From positions 682,001 through 746,000 of the forward strand of contig NZ_BMTN01000001.1 of the NCBI RefSeq assembly GCF_014649695.1: a stretch of 64,000 bases of DNA. Direction: 5' to 3'. Origin of the DNA: Streptomyces kurssanovii (lineage in GTDB: Bacteria; Actinomycetota; Actinomycetes; Streptomycetales; Streptomycetaceae). A model generated the notes under the pieces. It saw only the letters and a list, made by a program, of their open reading frames with translations. It was not told the origin of the DNA and did not search any database. Positions 17,714 to 25,508 of this stretch are shown in pieces (positions within the stretch are counted from its first letter, which is position 1; every line of letters starts with the position of its first letter). A program made the position numbers and the translations under genes.

Positions 17714-17789
17714 GACGCGCCTCGGCCGACCTGGACAGGCCACGACCCGCAACTTTAGGGTCATGGCTCTCAGGACGCCGAGGCGCGTC
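17714..17789. promoter_or_regulatory. 12-bp inverted repeat around the cebR promoter
   Basis: GACGCGCCTCGG (17714-17725) is matched by its exact reverse complement at 17778-17789, 52 bases apart, just before the cebR start. No CebR box lies here, so this could be the site of another regulator or a looping element. Confidence 0.4.
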
Positions 17790-17815
17790 ACAACGTTCCG
17801 CCGTGGAGTACACGA

Positions 17816-18821
17816 ATGGTCACCCTTGCTGATGTCGCCCGCCAACGCAGGCGTCTCCGCCAGCACGGTCAGCTATGTCCTCAGCGGCAAACGCTCGATC
17901 TCCAGCAGCACCCGTGAGCGGGTCGAGCGGAGCATCGAGGAGCTCGGCTACCGTCCGCACGCCGGCGCCCGCGCGCTCGCCAGCAACCGGTCCGGCATCA
18001 TCGCGCTGATGGTGCCGCTGCGCACCGACATCTACGTGCCCGTGATGCTCCAGATCGCCATGGCGGTCACCACCACGGCCCGCGCACGGCTACGACGTCC
18101 TCCTGCTCACCGGGGAGGAGGGGCCGGAGGCCGTGCGGCGTGTCGAGGGCAGCGCGGTGGCGGACGCGATGATCGTCATGGACGTGGAACTCGACGACGA
18201 ACGGCTGCCGCTGCTGAGGGCCGCCCGGAGCCCGCCGTGCTGATCGGCCTGCCCGCCGACCCCGGCGGCCTCAGCTGCGTCGGCCTCGACTTCACCGCGG
18301 CCGGGGCACTGTGCGTGGAGCACCTGGCCGGGCTCGGCCACCGGGAGATCGCGTTCATCGGCGAGGCCCCCGGAGTCTACGAACGCCACACCGGTTTCGC
18401 CGAGCGCACCCTCGCCGGACTGCGCTCCGCCGCCGGGACGCACGGCATGCGGCTCCTGCACCGTCCCTGCGCGAGCGGCTGGACCGCGGTCGCCGCCACC
18501 CTCGGGCGGGTCCTCGAGGAACGCCCCGGCACCACGGCCTTCGTCGTGCAGAACGAGGCCGCCACCGACCCGCTGCTGGCCCTGCTGCGCCAGCAGCGGC
18601 TGGCCGTTCCGGAGGACGTGTCCGTCGTCGCCATCTGTCCCGACCAGGTGGCGGCGCAGGCTCCGGTGTCGCTCACGGCGGTCACGGTTCCGGCGCAGGA
18701 CATGGGCCGGCGCGCGGTCGAGCAGGTGGTGGCCATGCTGGACGGCGGAGAGACCGCGGGGACCGTGCTCCTCGCACCCGAACTCACCGTGCGGGCCAGT
18801 TCCGGCCCCGTTCCCCGCTGA
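17816..18821 (+). pseudogene. cebR: cebR-like LacI family repressor, frameshifted
   Basis: The sequence is CebR-like in pieces. It begins MVTLADVARQ at 17816 with a GTGGAG ribosome site, jumps frame near 17846 (extra C) into AGVSASTVSYVLSGKRSIS, jumps again near 18084 into HGYDVLLLTGEEGPE, and returns near 18233 (missing G) to AVLIGLPADP and an intact C-terminal effector domain. An apparent long frame hides this by reading an Arg-rich nonsense stretch in the middle. If real, no functional repressor is made and both cellulases would be derepressed. Sequencing error is the main alternative, although three separate errors in one gene would be needed. Its place next to the cellulases supports the cebR identity. 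Confidence 0.82.
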
Positions 18822-18859
18822 CGTGCCGCACCGCGCCGGGACCGGAGGGAGAGGACATC

Positions 18860-19390
18860 GTGGCCGCAGCAGCCGATGAGGCGCGCGCGGAGTTCCAGGC
18901 GTTCTTCGGGCGCCACTACGCCGAACTCGCCCGTCTCGCCCATCTGCTGACCGGCGAGGCCGACGCCGCCGACGACCTCGCCGCCGACGCGATGCTCGCG
19001 CTGTGGGACCGGTGGGACCGTGCGCGCGCCGCCGGTCATCCCGTCGCGTACGCCCGCGGTGTGGTCGCCAACCTCGCGCGGAGCCGCATCCGGAGCGCCG
19101 TCAGGGAACGGCGCCGGGTGGCGTTGTTCTGGTCGCAGCGCTCCGAGAAGACCGACGGTCCCGACGTCCCCGTGGTCGTCGACGTGCGGGAGGCGCTGCG
19201 CGCGCTGCCCTTCCGTAAACGCGCCTGCGTGGTACTGCGCCACGCCTTCGACCTGTCGGAGCGTGATACGGCCCTGGCGCTCGGCGTCTCGGTCGGCACG
19301 GTCAAGAGCCAGACCTCCAAGGGCATGGCGGAACTGCAACGGCTGCTGGGTCCCATGGCAGCCTCTGAGCTGGTCGGAGGCCGGAACTGA
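18860..19390 (+). CDS. SigE-family ECF RNA polymerase sigma factor
   Basis: The 176-residue protein starts at a GTG behind GGAGGGAGAGG. Sigma region 2 covers about residues 10-75 (FQAFFGRHYAELARLAHLLTG, ADDLAADAMLALWDRW) and region 4 about 115-165 (LPFRKRACVVLRHAFDLSERDTALALGVSVGTVKSQTSKGM). This is the actinobacterial SigE-like small ECF group. Its stop overlaps the start of the next gene by one base, so the pair is translationally coupled. The location just after cellulases and cebR suggests, but does not show, a part in polysaccharide sensing. Confidence 0.92.
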   Translation: MAAAADEARAEFQAFFGRHYAELARLAHLLTGEADAADDLAADAMLALWDRWDRARAAGHPVAYARGVVANLARSRIRSAVRERRRVALFWSQRSEKTDGPDVPVVVDVREALRALPFRKRACVVLRHAFDLSERDTALALGVSVGTVKSQTSKGMAELQRLLGPMAASELVGGRN

Positions 19391-20097
19391 TGGACGAGGT
19401 GCGCAGGCGGCTGCGGGAGGCGGGGGCGTCGCACCGCCCCGACCGGGAGCGGATGCTCGCCCGCGTCGAGCGCGGCATGGCGGAAGGCCGGCAGCCGGCC
19501 GGGGCCGTGCCGGCGTACCGGCCGGGACGGGCGAGCCGGCTGACGATCGCCGGAGCGGCGGCGGTCGTGGCGGTCCTGGCGCTCGGCGGTCACACCGTGA
19601 CGACCATGGGCCACGACGACGACCGCGCGGCGGCCGGTGCGGCCTCGCCGCCCGCCTCCCCGGCGCCGGGCGCCACCGAACGGCCGTCCCCGGCGCGGAC
19701 CGAGGACGGCCATCTGTGGTCCGACGGCTCCGTGGACCCGCACAGCAACAGCTATTGGGCCCAGAGCAATGTCACGGTGAAGAACCGCAAGGCGCTGACC
19801 TCGCTCACGGTGGAGCTGAGGATCACCGACACCGGCGGCGTGGCGAGCACCGGCGGTTGGCGCACCCGTCCGGCCGGCGACTTCGACTTCTCCGTGCGGA
19901 AGGAGAGCGGCGCCGTCGTCTACCGCTGGACGCTGCGGCCGGGACGCACGGTCCCGCCGGGGCAGCACGTCTTCGCCGGCCAGTACGACCACGCGGAGGG
20001 CGGCCGTGACGCGGGCGGGGACACGTACACGGTCCGGTCCCAGGCGTCGGGGGAACCGGCCGCGGTCCAGGGGGACTTCGCGCGCACACCCTCCTGA
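19390..20097 (+). CDS. Membrane partner of the sigma factor with extracytoplasmic beta domain
   Basis: The 235-residue protein has a charged cytoplasmic N-terminus (1-50, HRPDRERMLARVERGM), one membrane helix (51-68), a Pro/Ala-rich linker (80-105) and an extracytoplasmic domain (about 110-225). It lacks the zinc-binding HxxxCxxC of common anti-sigma factors, but the gene overlap with an ECF sigma gene and the topology fit a sigma-controlling receptor. The outer domain has SNVTVKN and a late RTVPPGQHVFAGQYDHA strand pair that recalls the CBM2 pattern seen in the two cellulases nearby; that likeness is weak and is my inference. The opposite-strand permease frame overlaps its 3' third. Confidence 0.75.
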   Translation: MDEVRRRLREAGASHRPDRERMLARVERGMAEGRQPAGAVPAYRPGRASRLTIAGAAAVVAVLALGGHTVTTMGHDDDRAAAGAASPPASPAPGATERPSPARTEDGHLWSDGSVDPHSNSYWAQSNVTVKNRKALTSLTVELRITDTGGVASTGGWRTRPAGDFDFSVRKESGAVVYRWTLRPGRTVPPGQHVFAGQYDHAEGGRDAGGDTYTVRSQASGEPAAVQGDFARTPS

Positions 20098-21118
20098 CCG
20101 GCCCGGGAAGAAAATCGCGCGGGGGCGGCAACCTCGGCCTTTTCCGTGGCGACCTTCCGACGTAGGTCTTCACATCCTGGCCTCCGAACTTGCTCAGGCG
20201 CAGATAGACCATCGAGAAGAAGAGCAGGATCACGAACGCCACCGTCGTCAGCGCGGAGGCGTAGCCGAAGTCATGGGCGTCTACGCTGGTGTTGGCGATG
20301 TAGAGCGGCAGCGTGGTGGTCTCGCCGGCCGGTCCGCCGCCGGTGAGGGTGTAGAGCAGGTCGACGTTGTTGAACTCCCAGACCGCCCGCAGCAGCGTGG
20401 AGAGGATGATCGCGTCCTTGAGGTGCGGCAGGGTGATGTGGAGGAACTGCCGTACCCGGTTGGCGCCGTCCACCTCCGCCGCCTCGTACAGGTCCTTCGG
20501 CACGGACTGGAGGTCGGCCAGGATGAGGATGGCGAAGAAGGGCACACCGCGCCACAGGTCCGCGACCACGGCGGCGGGGAAGACGGTGGCGGTGTCGGAC
20601 AGCCACGAGGTGCCGTACTCGCCGATGCCCATGTCCGCGAGGTAACGGGTGATGCCGGTCTGGGAGTTGTAGAGCAGCACCCAGATCGCGGAGGTCAGCA
20701 CCCCGGAGACCGCCCAGGGCGAGAAGACCAGCGCGCGCCCGAGGGCCCGGCCGACGAAGGTCTGGTTGACGATGAGGGCGAGCGCCAGTCCGAACAGCAG
20801 CTGGAGACTCACCTCGACGACGACCCACTTGAGGCTGAACGTCAGCGTGCCCCAGAAGTGCGGGTCGTCCGTGAAGATCGTCGTGAAGTTCGACAGGCCC
20901 GCGAAACCGTTCCGCCAGGGCTTGGTGGGGTTGTACTCCTGAAGGCTGTAATAGAAGACGCTGAGCACCGGATAGGCGATGAAGCCCAGCATCAGCAACC
21001 CGGCGGGGGCTATCAGCAGATACGGCAGCCGGCGGGGTGCCGCTCCCGTGCGGCGGCCGCGGGCTCCGGGCCGCCGGGCCGGTGGCCCTGGCGATTTCTG
21101 CGCCACAGCGTGGGCCAT
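19823..21118 (-). CDS. Sugar ABC transporter permease with abnormal C-terminus
   Basis: Residues 1-330 are a normal MalF/UgpA-type permease of a carbohydrate ABC importer: six membrane helices, and the EAA loop EAAEVDGANRVRQFLHITLPHLKDAI for ATPase contact. Family members end near VYLRLSKFGG. Here the frame runs on for about 100 Arg/Pro-rich residues, antisense to the sigma-partner gene, to a stop at 19823. No second permease, ATPase or binding protein follows. The tail therefore looks like a deletion scar near 20100, possibly after the first codons of a lost second permease (SPRKRPRLPPPR resembles such a start). A GGAG ribosome site supports the 21118 ATG. Transport function is doubtful. Confidence 0.7.
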   Translation of the reverse strand: MAHAVAQKSPGPPARRPGARGRRTGAAPRRLPYLLIAPAGLLMLGFIAYPVLSVFYYSLQEYNPTKPWRNGFAGLSNFTTIFTDDPHFWGTLTFSLKWVVVEVSLQLLFGLALALIVNQTFVGRALGRALVFSPWAVSGVLTSAIWVLLYNSQTGITRYLADMGIGEYGTSWLSDTATVFPAAVVADLWRGVPFFAILILADLQSVPKDLYEAAEVDGANRVRQFLHITLPHLKDAIILSTLLRAVWEFNNVDLLYTLTGGGPAGETTTLPLYIANTSVDAHDFGYASALTTVAFVILLFFSMVYLRLSKFGGQDVKTYVGRSPRKRPRLPPPRDFLPGPVRRVCARSPPGPRPVPPTPGTGPCTCPRPRHGRPPRGRTGRRRRAAPAGPCVPAAASSGRRRRRSPSARRSRSRRPDGCANRRCSPRRRCR

Positions 21119-21138
21119 GACTGCATCTCCGATCTGGG

Positions 21139-21150
21139 GTAAGCGCTTTC
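21139..21150. promoter_or_regulatory. LacI-type operator upstream of the permease
   Basis: GTAAGCGCTTTC contains the AAGCGCTT palindrome typical of LacI/GalR-family operators, 20 bases upstream of the permease ATG. It differs from the CebR box, so a separate sugar regulator is implied. Confidence 0.6.
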
Positions 21151-21241
21151 TCCGGCGCTGTGCGGATGTCGGGCGAAGAAGAGGGGGTGTGGGCGACGAG
21201 AAGAAGAAGCGGGCGTGCGAGGTGGGGCAGGGGCCGCGGGC

Positions 21242-22966
21242 TCAGCCCGCGTACGGATCCGGCACTTCGCCGGGCCTGGCCAGGAAGGCGAAGTCGCATC
21301 CCGTGTCGGCCTGGGTGACCTGCTCGCTGTAGAGAGCTCCGTAGCCGCGCTCGTAGCGTGCCGGCGGCGGTGTCCACTCGGACCTGCGGCGCTCCAGCTC
21401 GGCGTCGGTGACCTCCAGACGGAGGGAACGCGCCTCGACGTCGAGGGTGATCAGGTCCCCGGTGCGGACCAGGGCCAGCGGCCCTCCGACGTAGGACTCG
21501 GGCGCGATGTGCAGGACGCACGTGCCGTAACTGGTGCCGCTCATGCGGGCGTCGGAGATCCGGACCATGTCCCGCACACCCTGCTTGAGCAGGTGGTCCG
21601 GGATCGGCAGCATCCCGTACTCCGGCAAGCCGGGACCGCCCTTGGGGCCGGCGCCCTGAAGGACCAGCACATGGCCGGCGGTGATACCGAGCGCGGGATC
21701 GTTGATCGTGCGCTGCATCGTCCGGTAGTCCGGGAACACCACGGCAGGACCGGTGTGCTTCAGCAGCTTCGGATCGGCGGCGATGTGCTTGATGACCGCC
21801 CCGTCGGGGCAGAGGTTCCCGCGCAGCACCGCGACGCCTCCCTCCTCCGCGACGGGGTTGTCACGGGGGCGGATCACATCGTCGTTGTGCACCTGGGCGC
21901 TCTCGAGCTGCTGGCGCAAGGTGGCGTGGGCGACCGTGGGCCGGTCCAGGTGGAGCAGGTCACGGATGCGGGACAGGAAGCCTGGCAGCCCGCCCGCGAA
22001 ATGGAAGTCCTCCATCAGGTAAGGCCCGCCGCCCGGACGGACGTTGGCCAGCACCGGCACCGTACGGGCGATCCGGTCGAAGTCGTCCAGGCGCAGTGTC
22101 ACCCCCGCGCGCCCGGCCATGGCGATGAGATGGATGACGGCGTTGGTGGAGCCGCCGAGACCCAGGACCGTGGTCACCGCGTCCTCGAACGCCTCGCGCG
22201 TCAGGATCCGCGACAGCCTCAGGTCCTGGCCCACCAGTTCCACGATCCGCATCCCGGACGCCGCGGCCATGCGGTCGTGCCCGGAGTCGACCGCCGGGAC
22301 GGACGAGGCGCCGGGGACCGTCACCCCGAGTGCCTCGGCCGCGGCCATCAGGGTGGCGGCGGTCCCCATCGTCATACAGGTGCCGGGGGAGCGGGCGAGA
22401 CCGCTCTCCAGCTCGCTCATCTCGCAGTCGCCGATGAGCCCCGCCCGCTTGTCGTCCCAGTACTTCCACATGTCCGTGCCGGAGCCGAGCACTTCGTTGC
22501 GCCAGTGGCCCGGCAGCATCGGCCCCGCGGGCACGAACACCGTCGGCAGGTCCGCGCTCGCGGCACCCATCAGCAGCGCCGGTGTGGATTTGTCGCAGCC
22601 GCCCATCAGCACCGCGCCGTCCACCGGGTAGGAGCGCAGCAGCTCCTCGGTCTCCATCGCCAGCATGTTGCGGTAGAGCATGGGCGTCGGCTTCTGGAAG
22701 GTCTCCGACAGTGTGGAGACCGGGAACTCCAGCGGGAACCCGCCCGCCTGCCACACCCCGCGCTTGACGGCCTGGGCGCGGTCGCGCAGATGCACATGGC
22801 ACGGGTTGATGTCCGACCAGGTGTTGAGGACCGCGATCACGGGCTTGCCGAGGTGCTCCTCCGGCAGATAGCCGAGCTGACGGGTACGGGCCCGGTGGGA
22901 GAACGAGCGCAGTCCGTCGGTCCCGTACCACTGGTGGCTGCGCAACTGCTCCGGCCGCAGGCTCAT
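21242..22966 (-). CDS. IlvD/Edd family sugar-acid dehydratase
   Basis: The 574-residue protein is an iron-sulfur dehydratase of the IlvD/Edd superfamily, closest in character to arabinonate/xylonate-type enzymes: WYGTDGLRSFSHRARTRQLGY, NTWSDINPCHVHLRDRAQAVKRGV, GGCDKSTPALLMGAASADLP and GDCEMSELESGLARSPGTCMTMGTA, with the cluster cysteines, and RISDARMSGTSYGTCVLH. It probably converts an aldonate to a 2-keto-3-deoxy acid. The ATG at 22966 overlaps the stop of the upstream lyase gene (ATGA); a GTG three codons earlier is possible. With a DHDPS-family lyase upstream, the operon makes and then cleaves or dehydrates a keto-deoxy sugar acid. The exact sugar is unknown. Confidence 0.9.
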   Translation of the reverse strand: MSLRPEQLRSHQWYGTDGLRSFSHRARTRQLGYLPEEHLGKPVIAVLNTWSDINPCHVHLRDRAQAVKRGVWQAGGFPLEFPVSTLSETFQKPTPMLYRNMLAMETEELLRSYPVDGAVLMGGCDKSTPALLMGAASADLPTVFVPAGPMLPGHWRNEVLGSGTDMWKYWDDKRAGLIGDCEMSELESGLARSPGTCMTMGTAATLMAAAEALGVTVPGASSVPAVDSGHDRMAAASGMRIVELVGQDLRLSRILTREAFEDAVTTVLGLGGSTNAVIHLIAMAGRAGVTLRLDDFDRIARTVPVLANVRPGGGPYLMEDFHFAGGLPGFLSRIRDLLHLDRPTVAHATLRQQLESAQVHNDDVIRPRDNPVAEEGGVAVLRGNLCPDGAVIKHIAADPKLLKHTGPAVVFPDYRTMQRTINDPALGITAGHVLVLQGAGPKGGPGLPEYGMLPIPDHLLKQGVRDMVRISDARMSGTSYGTCVLHIAPESYVGGPLALVRTGDLITLDVEARSLRLEVTDAELERRRSEWTPPPARYERGYGALYSEQVTQADTGCDFAFLARPGEVPDPYAG

Positions 22967-23877
22967 ATGCCCCACCCGGCCACGAGCCCGCCGACCTCGG
23001 CCCGCCGCTTCTGCGGGAGCGGACTGCTCGGCGGCCGCACGTCACGGCGGCACAGGCCGAGCGCGGCGAGGGCCTCCTTGACGACGGTGACATTGTCCGC
23101 CGACCGGTGGGCGGCGCGCAGTTCCTCCAGCGGCCGGATCCGCTCCCACACCTTCATCGCCGCCGCGTGGTCCCCGGCGCGCAGCGCGGCGAGCATCTCC
23201 AGCGAGATCGACGGGGAGATGTTGACCAGGCCGGAGGTGAAGCCGGTGGCGCCGGCGGAGAAGTAGGCGGGGGCGTACAGCTCCGCGAGACCGGCGATCC
23301 ACACGAACCGCTCGAGGCCGGCGTCGCGGGCGAACGCCGCGAACTGCGCCGCGTCCGGCACCGCGTACTTCACCCCGACGACATTGGGGCACAGCTCCCC
23401 GAGGCGCGCCATGCGCTCGCCCCGCAGATGCGGACTGCGCACATAGGGGACCACGCCGAGCTCGGGCACGGCCTCGGCGATCGCCCGGTGATACTCGAGC
23501 CAGCCGTCCTGCGACACATAGGGGTGCACCGGCTGATGCACCATCACCATCTGTGCGCCCGCGTCCCGCGCGTGCCGTGCGGAGGCGACCGCGGTCGGCA
23601 CGTCCAGGCCGACGCCGACGAGGACGGCGGCCCGGCCGGCGGACTCCTCGAGGGTCAGTTCCGTGACGGCGCGCCGCTCGTCGGGATCGAGCGCGTAGTA
23701 CTCGCCGGTGTTGCCGTTGGGGGTGAGGGTGCGCACCCCGCCGTCCAGCAGCCGGCGCACGAGCGCCCGGTGCGCGACGGTGTCGACGGTGTCGTCGGGG
23801 GTGAAGGGCGTGACCGGGATGGCCACCACGTCGGCGAGGGCCTCGCGCAGCGAGCTGAAGCCGGGCTCTGTGCTCAT
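22963..23877 (-). CDS. DHDPS-family (DapA-like) lyase/dehydratase
   Basis: The 304-residue protein has the (beta/alpha)8 class I aldolase family pattern: VVAIPVTPFTPDDTVD, TPNGNTGEYYALDPDERR, and GVKYAVPDAAQF with the Schiff-base lysine (about residue 170). It belongs to the wide N-acetylneuraminate lyase / dihydrodipicolinate synthase superfamily. With an IlvD/Edd dehydratase next to it, a role on 2-keto-3-deoxy sugar acids (aldolase, or dehydratase such as 5-dehydro-4-deoxyglucarate dehydratase) is more likely than lysine synthesis. It overlaps the GntR stop upstream and the dehydratase start downstream by four bases each. Confidence 0.88.
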   Translation of the reverse strand: MSTEPGFSSLREALADVVAIPVTPFTPDDTVDTVAHRALVRRLLDGGVRTLTPNGNTGEYYALDPDERRAVTELTLEESAGRAAVLVGVGLDVPTAVASARHARDAGAQMVMVHQPVHPYVSQDGWLEYHRAIAEAVPELGVVPYVRSPHLRGERMARLGELCPNVVGVKYAVPDAAQFAAFARDAGLERFVWIAGLAELYAPAYFSAGATGFTSGLVNISPSISLEMLAALRAGDHAAAMKVWERIRPLEELRAAHRSADNVTVVKEALAALGLCRRDVRPPSSPLPQKRRAEVGGLVAGWGI

Positions 23878-24527
23878 GCCTGGTCCTCTTCGGTCTGCTC
23901 GGGGAACGCCCTCTGTACGAACGAGTCGATGTGCTCGTGCAGCGCGCGGGCCGCGGCGTCCGCGTCCCCGGCGAGGGCGAGCTGGAGGATCTCGCGGTGC
24001 TCGTCGGCCTCCCGCTGCCAGGACGGGTCGGCGGCCCACGCCACGGTGGAGACCAGGGCCGCCTGGTCGCGGACCTCGTCGAGCATCCGGGCCAGCAGCG
24101 GATTCCCGCAGGGCAGATACAGGGCCCGGTGGAACTCCCGGTTGGCCAGCGAGCGTTCGGCCTGGTCGGCCGCTTCGTCGGCCCTGACGAGCGCCGTCCG
24201 CGCGTCCTCGAGCGAGGCGTTGCGGGTGATGGAGCGCCGCAGCGCCTCCGGCTCCAGCAGCAGCCGCACGTCGTACACCTCGCGTGCCATGTCGGCATCG
24301 ACCATGCGGACGGTGGCGCCCTTGTACTGGCTCATCACCACGAGTCCCGTGCCGGCGAGGGTCTTGAGCGCTTCGCGCACCGGGGTCTTCGACACACCGA
24401 ACCGCGCGGCCAGTTCGGTCTCTACCAGGGACTGGCCCGGGCTGAGGCCGCCGGTGAGGATGGCGTGCTTGATCGCCTCCAGCACGTACTGGGTGCGGGA
24501 GGGGATCGGGGTGGGAGCGAAGGTCAT
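23874..24527 (-). CDS. GntR family (FadR subgroup) regulator of the sugar-acid operon
   Basis: The 217-residue protein has an N-terminal winged HTH (TQYVLEAIKHAILTGGLSPGQSLVETELAARFGVSKTPVREALKTL) and a C-terminal helical FCD effector domain (about 90-210) with the ligand-binding Asp/His pattern (REFHRALY, EHREILQLALAGD, LHEHID). It is first in a coupled operon with the lyase and dehydratase, so it most likely senses the sugar acid or its keto-deoxy product. The start at 24527 was chosen because translation upstream has no regulator character. A palindrome 30 bases upstream is its probable operator. Confidence 0.92.
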   Translation of the reverse strand: MTFAPTPIPSRTQYVLEAIKHAILTGGLSPGQSLVETELAARFGVSKTPVREALKTLAGTGLVVMSQYKGATVRMVDADMAREVYDVRLLLEPEALRRSITRNASLEDARTALVRADEAADQAERSLANREFHRALYLPCGNPLLARMLDEVRDQAALVSTVAWAADPSWQREADEHREILQLALAGDADAAARALHEHIDSFVQRAFPEQTEEDQA

Positions 24528-24556
24528 CAGCACTCTCAGATCTCGCGTATCGCGTC

Positions 24557-24566
24557 TCATATATGA
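24557..24566. promoter_or_regulatory. Putative GntR operator
   Basis: A perfect TCATATATGA palindrome in an unusually AT-rich spot, 30 bases upstream of the GntR start. Position and symmetry suit an autoregulatory operator overlapping the promoter. Confidence 0.5.
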
Positions 24567-24758
24567 CGTACGAAGTGCAACGCGCCGAACGTAGGGCCGA
24601 CTTGGCGTGCCGTCAATGCTTCGGACAGGATTCGATGCGATGTCCGGTTTGTTGCGGCACAAGGCCGAGATCCAGCAGATGACCGGACGGGTGGTCGAGT
24701 GATGGCTGCGATCAGTACCCTTGCCGTGGTGATGACCAACGCCCTCTTGTTGAGAGCC

Positions 24759-25325
24759 ATGAGCGGCACCGTCGGCCTGCCACTGCTCCCTCTGCCGGAT
24801 CGCGTCGCGGAACTTCTGTCGGAGCTGGGAAGTCCGCCGCGGCTGGCGGCTCACCTGCGAGCTGTCCATGATGTCGCGCACCAGCTGGTCGCTTGGGTGA
24901 AGCAGGGTTACCCCGCCGTGGTCTTCGACCGCGAGGCGGTGCTCTTCGGGGCGGCCACGCACGACGTGGGGAAGACGGTGCACGTCTCTGAGCTCTCCGG
25001 GCCCGGGTCGGCGCATGAGAGGGCAGGTCAGGCTCTTCTGCTTGACCACGGCGTCAGCCCGGAGCTGGCCCGCTTTGCCGCGACCCATGCGGCGTGGGCG
25101 GAGTCACGTGTCGGCTTGGAAGACCTTTTGGTGAGCCTCGCCGACAAGATCTGGAAGAACAAGCGTGTTGCCGGCCTGGAGGATCTCGTCGTGGCTCAGC
25201 TGTCCGAAGCGACTGGACGGCCGGCATGGGAGGAGTACATCGCGCTCGACGAGGTTCTCACCCGCATCGGCGACGGGGCCGACGAGCGCCTGGCGTTCCA
25301 GGCGTCCTTCCCGGTCTACGACTGA
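24759..25325 (+). CDS. HD-domain phosphohydrolase-like protein
   Basis: From the ATG at 24759 the product is 188 residues; starts at 24702 or 24732 would add a short hydrophobic leader with less family character. HD-superfamily residues are visible: LRAVHDVAHQLVAW, the doublet FGAATHDVGKTV, HERAGQALLLDHG, and the C-terminal Asp in LVSLADKIWKNKR. These are metal ligands of phosphohydrolases acting on nucleotides or related compounds. The substrate is unknown. It is divergent from the GntR operon and not obviously part of it. Confidence 0.82.
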   Translation: MSGTVGLPLLPLPDRVAELLSELGSPPRLAAHLRAVHDVAHQLVAWVKQGYPAVVFDREAVLFGAATHDVGKTVHVSELSGPGSAHERAGQALLLDHGVSPELARFAATHAAWAESRVGLEDLLVSLADKIWKNKRVAGLEDLVVAQLSEATGRPAWEEYIALDEVLTRIGDGADERLAFQASFPVYD

Positions 25326-25461
25326 GAGCCCAAAGCGGCCGGGTCGTTTCAGCAGGCAAGGTGTCGTGGCCCGGACGGCGGCGAATCACACGTCGAACGC
25401 GGTGAAGGATCCCCCCGGGACTCGACGCCCCGGCCCTCGCTGCCGGGCCCCGGACCGCGAA

Positions 25462-25488
25462 AGGGCCCGGCCGTCGCGGCCGGGCCCT
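25462..25488 (-). terminator. Hairpin after the APC permease gene
   Basis: AGGGCCCGGCC and GGCCGGGCCCT pair perfectly around GTCGC, about 20 bases beyond the minus-strand stop at 25509, with flanking CGCG that can extend the stem. A strong terminator, usable from both sides. Confidence 0.8.
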
Positions 25489-25508
25489 CGCGCGGGACAA
25501 GGGGAGAG

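Noticed and set aside
16221-17813. A 530-codon minus-strand frame opposite the GH6 gene
   Set aside because: Antisense shadow; the GH6 catalytic motifs on the plus strand settle the matter.
17703-18821. cebR as one intact 372-codon gene
   Set aside because: The N-terminal and middle parts of that reading lose LacI similarity exactly where neighbouring frames show it, so the intact reading is misleading.
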